From: Ignavibacteriales bacterium
Lineage (GTDB): Bacteria > Bacteroidota > Ignavibacteria > Ignavibacteriales > Melioribacteraceae
Assembly (NCBI GenBank): GCA_016177735.1
Contig: JACOUS010000019.1
Location: 16,818 to 80,817 of the forward strand
Direction of reading: 5' to 3'
DNA length: 64,000 nucleotides
A program made the position numbers and the translations under genes. Of the stretch, positions 54,077 through 61,874 are shown piece after piece. The notes under the pieces were generated by a model. It saw nothing but the letters and a program-made list of their open reading frames with translations. It searched no databases and had not been told where the DNA came from. The number at the start of each line of letters is the position of its first letter. The first letter of the stretch is position 1.

Positions 54077-55570
54077 CTACACATGCTGAAGCATTTTCTC
54101 ATCAATCTTAACACCGAGACCATCAGCAGCTGCAATTCCAAGTTCTGTTGATGCGCGGAAGAAATGGCAAAGCTGTCTGTTGATAATTTCATCGCGCTTC
54201 GGTCCGGTTATTCCGCTCATCGAAGAAACAATATTGTTGATTGTGTTCAGCTTTTCTTCTTTCGTCATCACTTTATTGAAAAGCCAGCCGGGCTGTGTGT
54301 AGTGATCATTACCGCCTTCTGCATTGCGGTCATACCAATCTGCAATGTTGGAATCGAGAATCATCGGCGGTTCTTTGTAAGATTCGTCTGCATAAATATC
54401 GTCAAAACTGTTCGGAAAATAATTCGGATCGCTTCCGCCGTTGCCGTCAACACGCATAAATCCATCTCGCTGATAATTGTTAACTGCGTACGGACACTTG
54501 TTAACCGGTATCTGTTCGTAATTAACTCCGAGTCTGTAACGATGCGCGTCGGGATACGATAAAATTCTTCCTTGCAGCATTTTATCGGGCGACCAGCTTA
54601 TTCCATCAATAACATGCGCGGGTGCAAACGCAGCTTGTTCAACTTCGGCAAAATAATTTTTCGGGATCTCGTTCAATTCCATCACGCCAACGTCAATCAA
54701 AGGGAAATCCGCGTGAGACCATATCTTGGTGAGATCAAACGGATTCCACCGGAAATTTTTTGCCTGCTCGCCGGTCATCACTTGAATTTTCAATGCCCAT
54801 TTCGGAAAATCTTTTTTATCAATTGCATCAACAAGATCGCGCTGTGCAAAATCCGGATCTTTGCCGCGCATCTCTTCTGCTTCCGGTCCGGTAAAGTTTT
54901 TTATTCCTTGCAAAGTTTTGAAATGAAATTTCACCCAAACTTTTTCGTTCTTTTTATTGATCATAGAAAAAGTATGGCTGCCGTAACCGTTCATGCTTCG
55001 GTAACCGAACGGCGTGCCGCGGTCGCTCATCAAAATCATAACTTGATGAAGACTCTCCGGATTGAGCGACCAGTAATCCCACATCATTGTTGGGCTTTTG
55101 AGATTGGTTCTTGGATCGCGTTTTTGTGTGTGAATAAAATCATCAAACTTTTTCGGGTCCTTTATGAAAAAGACCGGCGTGTTGTTTCCGACAAGATCCC
55201 AATTGCCGTCTTCGGTATAAAATTTAACTGCAAAACCGCGCGGATCGCGTTCGGTATCTGCGCTTCCTTTTTCGCCGCCGACCGTCGAGAAGCGGATTAA
55301 AACGCGGCATTGATTTCCAACTTTGCCGAAAAGTTTTGCGCGCGTGTATTTTGTAATATCATTTGCCACAGTGAATGTGCCGAATGCACCGGTTCCTTTT
55401 GCATGAACAACACGTTCAGGAATTCTTTCGCGGTTGAAGTGAGCCATCTTTTCATGATAAATGTAATCCTGAATTAAAACTGGACCGCGTGCACCAACGG
55501 TCATCGTGTTTTCATGTTCAACATACGGTTTGCCCGATGCAGTTGTTAGTTTTCTATTTTTTTCTTTCAT
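54077..55570 (-). CDS. katA: Monofunctional haem catalase
   Basis: A 497-residue clade-3-like catalase that degrades H2O2. The distal haem His lies in RIPERVVHAKGTGAFGTF, Asn in GNNTPVFFIKDPKKFDDF, and the proximal Tyr in GRILSYPDAHRYRLGVNYEQ (split for length; key part RILSYPDAHRYRLG). Length is typical of small-subunit enzymes. It is 22 bp downstream of dps and divergently arranged with oxyR, so peroxide control by OxyR is likely. Confidence 0.95.
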   Translation of the reverse strand: MKEKNRKLTTASGKPYVEHENTMTVGARGPVLIQDYIYHEKMAHFNRERIPERVVHAKGTGAFGTFTVANDITKYTRAKLFGKVGNQCRVLIRFSTVGGEKGSADTERDPRGFAVKFYTEDGNWDLVGNNTPVFFIKDPKKFDDFIHTQKRDPRTNLKSPTMMWDYWSLNPESLHQVMILMSDRGTPFGYRSMNGYGSHTFSMINKKNEKVWVKFHFKTLQGIKNFTGPEAEEMRGKDPDFAQRDLVDAIDKKDFPKWALKIQVMTGEQAKNFRWNPFDLTKIWSHADFPLIDVGVMELNEIPKNYFAEVEQAAFAPAHVIDGISWSPDKMLQGRILSYPDAHRYRLGVNYEQIPVNKCPYAVNNYQRDGFMRVDGNGGSDPNYFPNSFDDIYADESYKEPPMILDSNIADWYDRNAEGGNDHYTQPGWLFNKVMTKEEKLNTINNIVSSMSGITGPKRDEIINRQLCHFFRASTELGIAAADGLGVKIDEKMLQHV

Positions 55571-55592
55571 AGCCGCTCCTATTTTTATTTTG

Positions 55593-56072
55593 TTATTTAT
55601 TCAAGTAAGCCGAGTACATCCATACTAACTTTTCTTGCTGTTGAATGTAACTGCTCATCAGCCCATTCGTACCTTCGTCCAAAACGTCTGCGGAAAACTT
55701 TAATATTTCTTTTTGCAGAGGAAGAATTGCACCGAATGCTTTCAATATTTCTTCGACAGCTTTTTTCCCATCGGAAATATTCTGCGCTTCTTTTATATCG
55801 GAATTAACGAGGTAATCCGAGTAGCTGTGGTACGGTGTAAAACCCAGTGTAAGAATTCTTTCGGCGATCTCATCGTTCTTCAATTGAAGGTCTGTGTAGA
55901 GTTCCTCGAATTTCAGGTGAAGCTCGAAAAACTTATCGCCTTTGATGTTCCAGTGAAATCCGCGTGTGTTGATGTAAAATAATTGGTAGTCCGCCAAAAG
56001 TTTGTTCAGTTTTTCGGCAAGCTTCAAAACCGCTTCTTCTTCCAATCCGATTCTGTTTAATGTTGTTTCCAT
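55593..56072 (-). CDS. dps: Dps ferritin-like DNA-protection protein
   Basis: A 159-residue four-helix protein. The ferroxidase residues of the Dps family are visible in NTRGFHWNIKGDKFFELHLKF (His, Asp, Glu positions; key part FHWNIKGDKFFELH) and in the second half ADVLDEGTNGLMSSYIQQQEK. Dps stores iron and consumes peroxide while binding DNA. It is divergent from oxyR (98-bp gap) and upstream of katA, forming an oxidative-stress locus. Confidence 0.92.
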   Translation of the reverse strand: METTLNRIGLEEEAVLKLAEKLNKLLADYQLFYINTRGFHWNIKGDKFFELHLKFEELYTDLQLKNDEIAERILTLGFTPYHSYSDYLVNSDIKEAQNISDGKKAVEEILKAFGAILPLQKEILKFSADVLDEGTNGLMSSYIQQQEKLVWMYSAYLNK

Positions 56073-56152
56073 TTTCCGCCCTTTTATTATTTGTTTAGCG
56101 GCAAATTAATTTCTATTTTCTCATCAATCAAAATGATATTTTCTATAAATGA

Positions 56153-56167
56153 ATAGACAAAATCTAT
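56153..56167. promoter_or_regulatory. OxyR-type binding site overlapping the oxyR start
   Basis: ATAG-ACAAAAT-CTAT matches the ATAG-N7-CTAT half of the OxyR consensus, with the inner A conserved. A weaker CTAT lies 6 bases upstream. It ends 3 bases before the oxyR ATG and lies 81 bp from the dps start, so it could serve autorepression and activation of dps-katA. Confidence 0.6.
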
Positions 56168-56170
56168 TAT

Positions 56171-57106
56171 ATGAATCTGCAGCAGCTCGAATACATAACC
56201 GCGGTTGATAAACACCGCCACTTTGCCAAAGCCGCTGAAGCAAACTTTGTTACACAGCCGACACTCAGCATGATGATCCAAAAATTGGAAGTGGAACTCG
56301 GCATAACTATTTTTGATAGAAGCAAACAGCCGGTTGTACCTACCGAAGCCGGCAAAGAAATTATTGAACAAGCAAGAAAGATTTTAAAAGAAGCAGCAGA
56401 AATTAAAGAGCTTGCCGCAAATCTAAAAGGCGAACTAAAAGGTGAATTGAAAATCGGAATTATACCAACTGTTGCGCCGTATCTTCTTCCGTTATTTTTA
56501 AAAACATTTCTGAACAAGCACCCAAAAATCAAAGTTAAAATTTCGGAACACACAACGGAAAATATCATTCACAAATTATCGAACGGCACACTTGATGTTG
56601 GAATTGCGGCAACGCCGTTAAATTATTCTTCGTTGTTCGAACAACCGCTCTACAAAGAAGAGTTTGTTGTTTACGCTTCAAAAGGTGAAAAGGTTCTGAA
56701 CAAAAAATATCTGCTTACAGAAGACATAAACATAAATCACTTGTGGCTTCTGGAAGAAGGGCACTGTCTCCGTTCGCAAATTGTTAATCTTTGTGAACTT
56801 AAAAAAAGAGAAGCTGTGAACAACAATCTTGAATACGAAGCCGGAAGCATCGATTCGTTAATCAAAATGGTAGATCAAAACGAAGGGATAACAATCCTTC
56901 CTGAATTGGCGGCGCTGCATTTGAGCACGAAACAAAAAAATAATATCCGCGAATTCAAACCGCCGGTGCCGGTGCGCGAAATTAGTCTGGTAACTTATAG
57001 ACACTTTGTAAAAACAAGAATGCTCGAAGTTCTGAAAAAAGAAATAATTGAAAACATCGTTCTGGTTTTATCACAAAAGAAAAAACAGAAGGTGATTGAG
57101 ATATAA
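56171..57106 (+). CDS. oxyR: LysR-type peroxide regulator OxyR
   Basis: A 311-residue LysR-type regulator. The N-terminal helix-turn-helix is MNLQQLEYITAVDKHRHFAKAAEANFVTQPTLS (key part HFAKAAEANFVTQPTLS). In the effector domain both redox cysteines are present with OxyR spacing in EEGHCLRSQIVNLCELKKRE, equivalent to C199 and C208 of E. coli. GIIPTVAPYLLP is also characteristic. On oxidation the disulfide activates peroxide-defence genes; dps-katA lie divergently. A matching operator overlaps its start. Confidence 0.93.
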   Translation: MNLQQLEYITAVDKHRHFAKAAEANFVTQPTLSMMIQKLEVELGITIFDRSKQPVVPTEAGKEIIEQARKILKEAAEIKELAANLKGELKGELKIGIIPTVAPYLLPLFLKTFLNKHPKIKVKISEHTTENIIHKLSNGTLDVGIAATPLNYSSLFEQPLYKEEFVVYASKGEKVLNKKYLLTEDININHLWLLEEGHCLRSQIVNLCELKKREAVNNNLEYEAGSIDSLIKMVDQNEGITILPELAALHLSTKQKNNIREFKPPVPVREISLVTYRHFVKTRMLEVLKKEIIENIVLVLSQKKKQKVIEI

Positions 57107-57269
57107 AATTGTTTGAAATTTTTCGAAAGACCTTGACGGTTTTCTATAACCTTCAAGTTGGCGGCAGATACATTTCGGTTTTTCAATCAACAATTTATTT
57201 GCTATTATTTGAGCGCCAAACTTATCATTGATGAAAAATTAACCACATAAAACAAACTCGGTAATCAAC

Positions 57270-58448
57270 ATGAAAAAAGTCGTTATAACTAATGCCAAAA
57301 GAACTCCGGTCGGAGCGTTCAACGGATCAATCAGCAGTTTATCCGCCACGCAATTGGGAAGCATTGTAATCAAAGCATTACTCGATGAATCTAAAATTGA
57401 TCCGGCGCTTGTTGATGAAGTAATAATGGGAAATGTTCTTTCAGCCGGATTGGGACAAGCACCGGCACGGCAAGCGGCTTTGTATGCCGGCTTACCGGAA
57501 AAAACAGAATGTTTAACAATCAATAAAATGTGCGGCAGCGGATTAAAATCAATCATGCTTGCACACCAAGCAATTCAATGCGGTGACGCAGAAATTATTA
57601 TTGCCGGCGGACAAGAAAGTATGAGCAACGCTCCGTATGTTTTGCAAAATGCGAGAAGCGGCTACCGTCTCGGCAATTCTACTATTTACGATACAATTCT
57701 CGTTGACGGATTAACAGATGTTTACAACAATATTCACATGGGTAACTGTGCCGAATCATGCGCAAAGGATTTTAATTTTACACGCAAAGAATTGGATGAT
57801 TATGCTGTCATGTCGTATCAAAGAGCACTCGCAGCACAGAAGGAAGGAAAGTTTAACGATGAGATAGTTGGCGTTACCGTAAAATCGAGAAACGGCGAAA
57901 CAATTGTTACAAAAGATGACGAGCCGGAAAAAGTAAATTTTGAAAAAATTTCTTCACTCAAACCGGCATTCGATAAAAACGGAGTTGTAACTGCTGCGAA
58001 TGCATCAAAGATTAATGACGGCGCTGCGGCAGTTTTAATTATGAGTGAAGAAAAAGCAAACCAACTTGGTTTGAAACCACTCGCAGAAATTACTGCACAA
58101 AGTTCTGCCGCAAAAGCCCCAATTCAATTTACAACCGCTCCGGCAGATGCAATTAAAAAAGCTCTTGCCAAAGCAAACTTGAAACCGTCCGAGATCGATC
58201 TTTACGAAATCAACGAAGCATTCGCAGTCGTATCGCTCGCGGTCAATAAGTTAATCGGATTATCAACAGAGAATGTTAACGTGAACGGCGGTGCGATTGC
58301 ACTCGGTCATCCGATTGGTGCAAGCGGTGCAAGAATTATGGCAACACTTCTTTACGAAATGAAAAGAAGAAACGCCGAATACGGATTAGCTTCTCTTTGC
58401 ATCGGCGGCGGCGAAGCTTCTGCTCTCATCGTAAAAAATTATAAATAG
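57270..58448 (+). CDS. Acetyl-CoA C-acetyltransferase (thiolase)
   Basis: A 392-residue thiolase that condenses two acetyl-CoA or cleaves acetoacetyl-CoA. The nucleophile is Cys in LTINKMCGSGLKSIML (about residue 89), His in NEAFAVVSLAV and GHPIGASGARIM, and the second Cys in LCIGGGEASALI, all in place. Monocistronic between oxyR and a lipoprotein gene; it could serve fatty-acid, ketone or isoprenoid metabolism. A hairpin follows. Confidence 0.93.
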   Translation: MKKVVITNAKRTPVGAFNGSISSLSATQLGSIVIKALLDESKIDPALVDEVIMGNVLSAGLGQAPARQAALYAGLPEKTECLTINKMCGSGLKSIMLAHQAIQCGDAEIIIAGGQESMSNAPYVLQNARSGYRLGNSTIYDTILVDGLTDVYNNIHMGNCAESCAKDFNFTRKELDDYAVMSYQRALAAQKEGKFNDEIVGVTVKSRNGETIVTKDDEPEKVNFEKISSLKPAFDKNGVVTAANASKINDGAAAVLIMSEEKANQLGLKPLAEITAQSSAAKAPIQFTTAPADAIKKALAKANLKPSEIDLYEINEAFAVVSLAVNKLIGLSTENVNVNGGAIALGHPIGASGARIMATLLYEMKRRNAEYGLASLCIGGGEASALIVKNYK

Positions 58449-58485
58449 CAACATCACTCTTTTCGAATGAATTCTTTGGTAAAGC

Positions 58486-58527
58486 CCCTCTCCGTCAGAC
58501 TGAGCAAGGTCGAAGTCAAGGAGAGGG
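58486..58527. repeat. Palindromic repeat/hairpin after the thiolase gene
   Basis: CCCTCTCC at 58486-58493 pairs with GGAGAGGG at 58520-58527; the loop contains CTGAGCAAGGTCGAAG. Followed by ACTTTTAAAA, it may also end the thiolase transcript. The AGCCCC...GGACTTTT frame is shared with 1449-1484. Confidence 0.65.
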
Positions 58528-58654
58528 ACTTTTAAAATCGAGTTTCTTTACACAACAATTAATGAGTCCCTTTCAGAATTTCGAACATCCCCGAAAATTT
58601 ACCCTTTACAGCTAAGTTTCTTTTTTTATATTTATGACGGCACAAGGGGAAATT

Positions 58655-59485
58655 ATGAAATACATAAGGATACTTTTGATTGCAGCAATCGGAATAACAT
58701 TCCTTTCATGTGAACGGAGCGGCGGACTAACTTCACCCGATAATCATTCTCTTTCGCTGAATAAAGATTTCGATTCGGCATCCGTTCATCTTAACAACGG
58801 CGAAACGGTTGAAATAAATAAATCGATCACAATTAAGTTTGACGGCGTTGCAAGCGATTCGCGGTGCCCCGAAGATGCAATTTGTGTTTGGGCTGGCAAC
58901 GGTGAAGTTAATTTAACGCTCACCTCCGGCGGGAAATCCGAAAAGAAAATTATCAACACCACTCTTGAGCCGCGTTCAATTTCTTACGGTGATTATTTGA
59001 TCGAAATAAAAGCACTCTATCCGTATCCGAGAACCGACCGCAAAATTAATCCGGAAGATTACAACATCGATCTCACAATTAAGCCGAACGACACAGCAAA
59101 GCTCATCAAGTCCGTTATATTAATTGATGGCGGCAGCAGAAGCGAAATCAAAACAGATATGCTCAACATTAACGAAGCAATTGTTAGCGGCGATTATCTT
59201 TCTTTCAATGCCGGCTATTCGGGCGGATGTGCAAAACATGCCATCGAACTTTTTGCTTTTAAGGAGATTGAAAAAACGAATCCGGCACAAGTTACTCTTT
59301 CAATTTCTCACGATGCAAACAACGACATGTGCGAAGCATACATCACACAGACAATAAATTTTGATTTGACGGAGCTAAAAAATTTTTTGAAGAGCAGCTA
59401 CGACATTCAAGATAAAGTTCTGCTAATCATTCACGATACTTCGGGCAGACCGATCCGCGATGCGGCAATCGAATATAGTTTTTAA
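58655..59485 (+). CDS. Lipoprotein with SRCP...CVWAG motif
   Basis: A 276-residue lipoprotein beginning MKYIRILLIAAIGITFLSCE; the start at 58655 is chosen because the lipobox Cys then lies at residue 19. The first domain contains the motif DSRCPEDAICVWAGNGEV, seen in several families of small secreted proteins, followed by a beta-rich part. A second domain (about 165-276) has three Cys (SGGCAKHAIELFAF, DMCEAY) that may pair. Function unknown. Standing alone between thiolase and trmB. Confidence 0.75.
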   Translation: MKYIRILLIAAIGITFLSCERSGGLTSPDNHSLSLNKDFDSASVHLNNGETVEINKSITIKFDGVASDSRCPEDAICVWAGNGEVNLTLTSGGKSEKKIINTTLEPRSISYGDYLIEIKALYPYPRTDRKINPEDYNIDLTIKPNDTAKLIKSVILIDGGSRSEIKTDMLNINEAIVSGDYLSFNAGYSGGCAKHAIELFAFKEIEKTNPAQVTLSISHDANNDMCEAYITQTINFDLTELKNFLKSSYDIQDKVLLIIHDTSGRPIRDAAIEYSF

Positions 59486-59490
59486 GTGTT

Positions 59491-59558
59491 CTTAGTGACT
59501 TTGCGGCAAAAATTATTGCACAAATGTGTAAAACAATTAATGCAACCAAGTCACTAAG
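59491..59558. repeat. Inverted repeat CTTAGTGACTTTG...CAAGTCACTAAG
   Basis: CTTAGTGACTTTG at 59491-59503 and CAAGTCACTAAG at 59547-59558 are near-perfect reverse complements, lying between the ends of two converging genes. It could be a two-way terminator or an interspersed repeat. Confidence 0.5.
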
Positions 59559-59572
59559 GCACAAAGAAAAAA

Positions 59573-60214
59573 TCAAATACAGAAACTCACAAGCGTAATT
59601 TTCTTTCCTTCGGCAAGGTGCATCTTTTCATATTTTGTTTTGATCTCTTCTACCTCGGTCAACTTTTGGGAAGCGTACAAATCATCCGTAGATTTAAGCA
59701 GTTTTAAACCATTTTTTTCTACCACTTCGAGCGTGTAGTTGTAAAGTGTTTCATCATCCGTTTTTAGATTGACTTTCCCGCCGTCGATCAAAAATTTTTT
59801 GTATGTATTCAAAAAGCGCGGATGCGTTAAACGTTTTTTCATATTGCTTCTGCGCTGATACGGATCGGGAAAAGTAATCCAGATTTCTTCAACACTCTGC
59901 GGCGGGAAAACTTCTGCGAGCCGCTCGATGTATGCAATTAGGAATACTGCATTCTTCAATTTCGATTCTGTGCCGTTCTTTGAAGCGTTCCAAATTCTGT
60001 TCGGCTTGCGGTCAATCCCGATAAAATTTTTTTCCGGAAATAGCCGGGCCATGTTAACTGTGTAATCCGCTTGTCCGCAGCCGAGCTCCAGCGTTACCGG
60101 TTTATCGCTGCCGAGAAAATCGCACAACAGCTTAAAAACATTTTCTTGTTTTTCGTAGAATACATTTTCAAAAGTAAATGCTTCGTTTATCTTTTTTTGT
60201 TTTTTACGGGGCAT
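59573..60214 (-). CDS. trmB: tRNA (guanine46-N7)-methyltransferase TrmB
   Basis: A 213-residue SAM-dependent enzyme that methylates G46 of tRNA. SAM-binding motif LELGCGQADYTVNMARLFPE and FIGIDRKPNRIWNA, the family motif ITFPDPYQRRSNMKKRLTHP (Asp and Pro of the active site) and VNLKTDDETLYNY are all present. Normal length. Last housekeeping gene before the repeat-rich region. Confidence 0.93.
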   Translation of the reverse strand: MPRKKQKKINEAFTFENVFYEKQENVFKLLCDFLGSDKPVTLELGCGQADYTVNMARLFPEKNFIGIDRKPNRIWNASKNGTESKLKNAVFLIAYIERLAEVFPPQSVEEIWITFPDPYQRRSNMKKRLTHPRFLNTYKKFLIDGGKVNLKTDDETLYNYTLEVVEKNGLKLLKSTDDLYASQKLTEVEEIKTKYEKMHLAEGKKITLVSFCI

Positions 60215-60368
60215 CTTTCAAACCAATGTTTCGCAAATTTTAGTTTGTGAAAATACAAAATCTCATTTCTTTTCGTAGAAATTCTCGATCTTATTTTTCT
60301 TTGCGGTCTTTGCGTGAAATGCTTTTAGCGGTAAGTGCGCGGGGGTTTTACAACGGTATGAGGTACAA

Positions 60369-60600
60369 ATGGAAAACAACAATGAAAGAATGCTCGACAA
60401 AACAATAATGCCCGGCGAAAAATATATTGCAAAGTGGATCGGTTCGGCAAGCTGCAGCGGTGGAAGAAAATCATCACGTTTATTGACGAGAACTACAACG
60501 GCATCTTTCCTGAAAATGATTGGATTTACGGCGGTAAGAAACACGGATGGGATTTACGTTTCAAAAAATCAAAAGCGTTTTGCCCGCAGCCCAGAATTTA
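60369..60600 (+). pseudogene. Truncated, frameshifted DUF3788-type gene
   Basis: The N-terminal part MLDKTIMPGEKYIAKWIGSA reads in one frame from 60369; after a shift around 60450-60470 the next frame gives RWKKIITFIDENYNGIFPE and WIYGGKKHGWDLRFKKSKAF, a pattern typical of DUF3788 proteins. The gene is cut about 70 codons in, exactly where a palindromic repeat (60593-60621) begins. It lies between trmB and the cassette region. Confidence 0.55.
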
Positions 60601-60621
60601 CCCGCCGTTCGTTGGCGGGCA
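60593..60621. repeat. Palindromic repeat TTTACCCGCC...GGCGGGCA
   Basis: CCCGCC / GGCGGG arms around GTTCGTT. It is closely related to 43735-43764 (same AGAATTTACCCGCC start) and truncates the DUF3788 fragment. Confidence 0.65.
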
Positions 60622-60743
60622 GCAATGCCGAATAGTTGCAACTACTTTTATTTAAAAAATATTTTCTAAGAACAACCGACCTTAAAAAGCAACAATACTT
60701 TGCAAACGATACTTTATAATTACACAAATGCCGCACTGAAATT

Positions 60744-60769
60744 AGTTTACCCCGAACTTGTTTCGGGGC
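60744..60769. repeat. Palindromic repeat CCCCGAA...TTCGGGG
   Basis: AGTTTACCCCGAACTTGTTT followed by CGGGGC; perfect 7-bp arms (60750-60756 with 60762-60768). Same TTTACCC lead as the other two copies. It lies just beyond the last 7-mer of the cassette array. Confidence 0.65.
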
Positions 60770-60788
60770 TGTCCGTGTTGAGCGGCGG

Positions 60789-60795
60789 GTTATAT
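60789..60795. other. Cassette boundary 7-mer (GTTATAT) after the MazF-like gene
   Basis: Plus-strand GTTATAT, 10 bases beyond the stop codon of the MazF-like gene. On the gene strand it reads ATATAAC, the 5' (R''-type) boundary like those at 61863-61869 and 63198-63204. The DNA to its left carries AGTAGTTGCAAC (60624-60650 region, minus strand), resembling the TAGTTGCCAC of the other repeat units, so a degenerate last unit may extend to about 60620. Confidence 0.45.
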
Positions 60796-60805
60796 TTGCA
60801 TTTGC

Positions 60806-61162
60806 CTACATTAAATCAAAAACTAATTTTAATGCTCTATCTATTTCAGTAAGCTTGTTATCTGATAGTTGACCACGAATTTTTACTAATCTATATTGGT
60901 AATCAATTGGTCTTGTTTGGAGGCAATCTGCGATGGATTTTTTAGTGAGTCCATTTTCTTTTGATGGCTCTAAGAAAACGTTTGTATGTATTTGAGATTT
61001 CTTTTCATTCCACGTAGTAATGGGGACAACTTGAATCACGGGAATTCTCTGATTATAAACATCATTGGTAACAACTATACAGGGTCTTATCTTTCCGGTT
61101 TCAGAACCTTTTACAGGATTTAAATCTATGTCAATGACCATCCCTCTTTTAATTGATTTCAT
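60806..61162 (-). CDS. MazF/PemK-like toxin
   Basis: A 118-residue protein of the MazF endoribonuclease fold. RGMVIDIDLNPVKGSETGKI and RPCIVVTNDVYNQRIPVIQVV near the N-terminus, and LTKKSIADCLQTRPIDYQYR further on, are typical; the RPC and T/S residues of the active site appear intact. The start overlaps the antitoxin gene by 4 bp. The pair forms one module of the cassette array and, unlike the others, has its own promoter. Confidence 0.88.
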   Translation of the reverse strand: MKSIKRGMVIDIDLNPVKGSETGKIRPCIVVTNDVYNQRIPVIQVVPITTWNEKKSQIHTNVFLEPSKENGLTKKSIADCLQTRPIDYQYRLVKIRGQLSDNKLTEIDRALKLVFDLM

Positions 61163-61392
61163 TTAGGCCAATCCTCAATTGCTGAGTTTGTTAAATCCCT
61201 TAATTCTGAATCTTCGTTATAAATCTCCGCATAAAGTTTGGCTGATTTTACCAATTTTTGTTTTTCTACTGATTTTATAAATTCTTCGATTGCACAACGC
61301 ACCAATGAACTTTTATCCTTGAAGCCAAGTTCAAGATATTTGTTCAGAAAACTTATGTGGTTCTCATCAAAACTTATTTTAGCTTGTTGCAT
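61159..61392 (-). CDS. Ribbon-helix-helix antitoxin
   Basis: A 77-residue protein: QAKISFDENHISFLNKYLEL then FKDKSSLVRCAIEEFIKSVE is a ribbon-helix-helix DNA-binding part, and the C-terminal SKLYAEIYNEDSELRDL-like segment (KLYAEIYNEDSELRDLTN) is acidic, as in antitoxins that cover MazF. It overlaps the toxin gene by 4 bp. The promoter at 61437-61465 directs it and is probably autoregulated. Confidence 0.85.
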   Translation of the reverse strand: MQQAKISFDENHISFLNKYLELGFKDKSSLVRCAIEEFIKSVEKQKLVKSAKLYAEIYNEDSELRDLTNSAIEDWPK

Positions 61393-61436
61393 TATGACCT
61401 CTTATAGTTCCTTTGTTAGCTCTTATTTTCAGACCC

Positions 61437-61465
61437 AATATAGGAACCATATCAATAATTATCAA
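61437..61465 (-). promoter_or_regulatory. sigma70-like promoter of the toxin-antitoxin cassette
   Basis: Minus-strand TTGATA (61460-61465) and TATATT (61437-61442) separated by 17 bp, directed at the antitoxin gene. It lies inside the cassette, after its boundary 7-mer at 61480-61486. Confidence 0.65.
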
Positions 61466-61479
61466 CACTCTTTAAGCAA

Positions 61480-61869
61480 ATATAACGCCGTGGCAACTAC
61501 CTTTTTTGTTTTAAAAACAACTTCGTTTTACAAATCAACTTTAGACAACAAACCTACTCTGAAAAGCTAAACCCAATTACCTTATCAAACGACTGCATCA
61601 TAGATGCTGTCGCTTTGAGTAACCAATAAAGGCATTTGCCTTTATTCATTAAAACAGTGACCTTCTGTTGTTTATTTATTGCCGTGTAACAATAACAGCC
61701 AAGCGAATTGATGCCGTATGTGCTCGCGACTTGAGTATTGTTGTCGAAGATTGGTAATTCATAAATTGGTGTTAATCTTCTTTACTTGAAAACCCGTTTG
61801 GCAGCATAAGCTCGGTCTCATACTTCTGCCTATGATTCCTTAGTGGTCATTGGCAGACACGGGTTATAC
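61480..61869. repeat. Cassette-array repeat unit A (390 bp)
   Basis: Bounded by ATATAAC (61480-61486) and GTTATAC (61863-61869). On the gene strand it starts GTATAACCCGTGTCTGCC right after the RES-like gene and ends TAGTTGCCACGGCGTTATAT before the toxin-antitoxin module. It shares about 250 near-identical bases with unit B, including the perfect hairpin AATAAAGGCA-TT-TGCCTTTATT (61625-61646) and the segment CCTATGATTCCTTAGTGGTC. It holds a small frame (61554-61775, minus) with no ATG start; see findings. Confidence 0.8.
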
Positions 61870-61874
61870 AAACC

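Noticed and set aside
57107..57269. sigma54 promoter before the thiolase gene (TTGGCGGCAGATAC)
   Set aside because: There is a GG but no GC at the required 10-base spacing.
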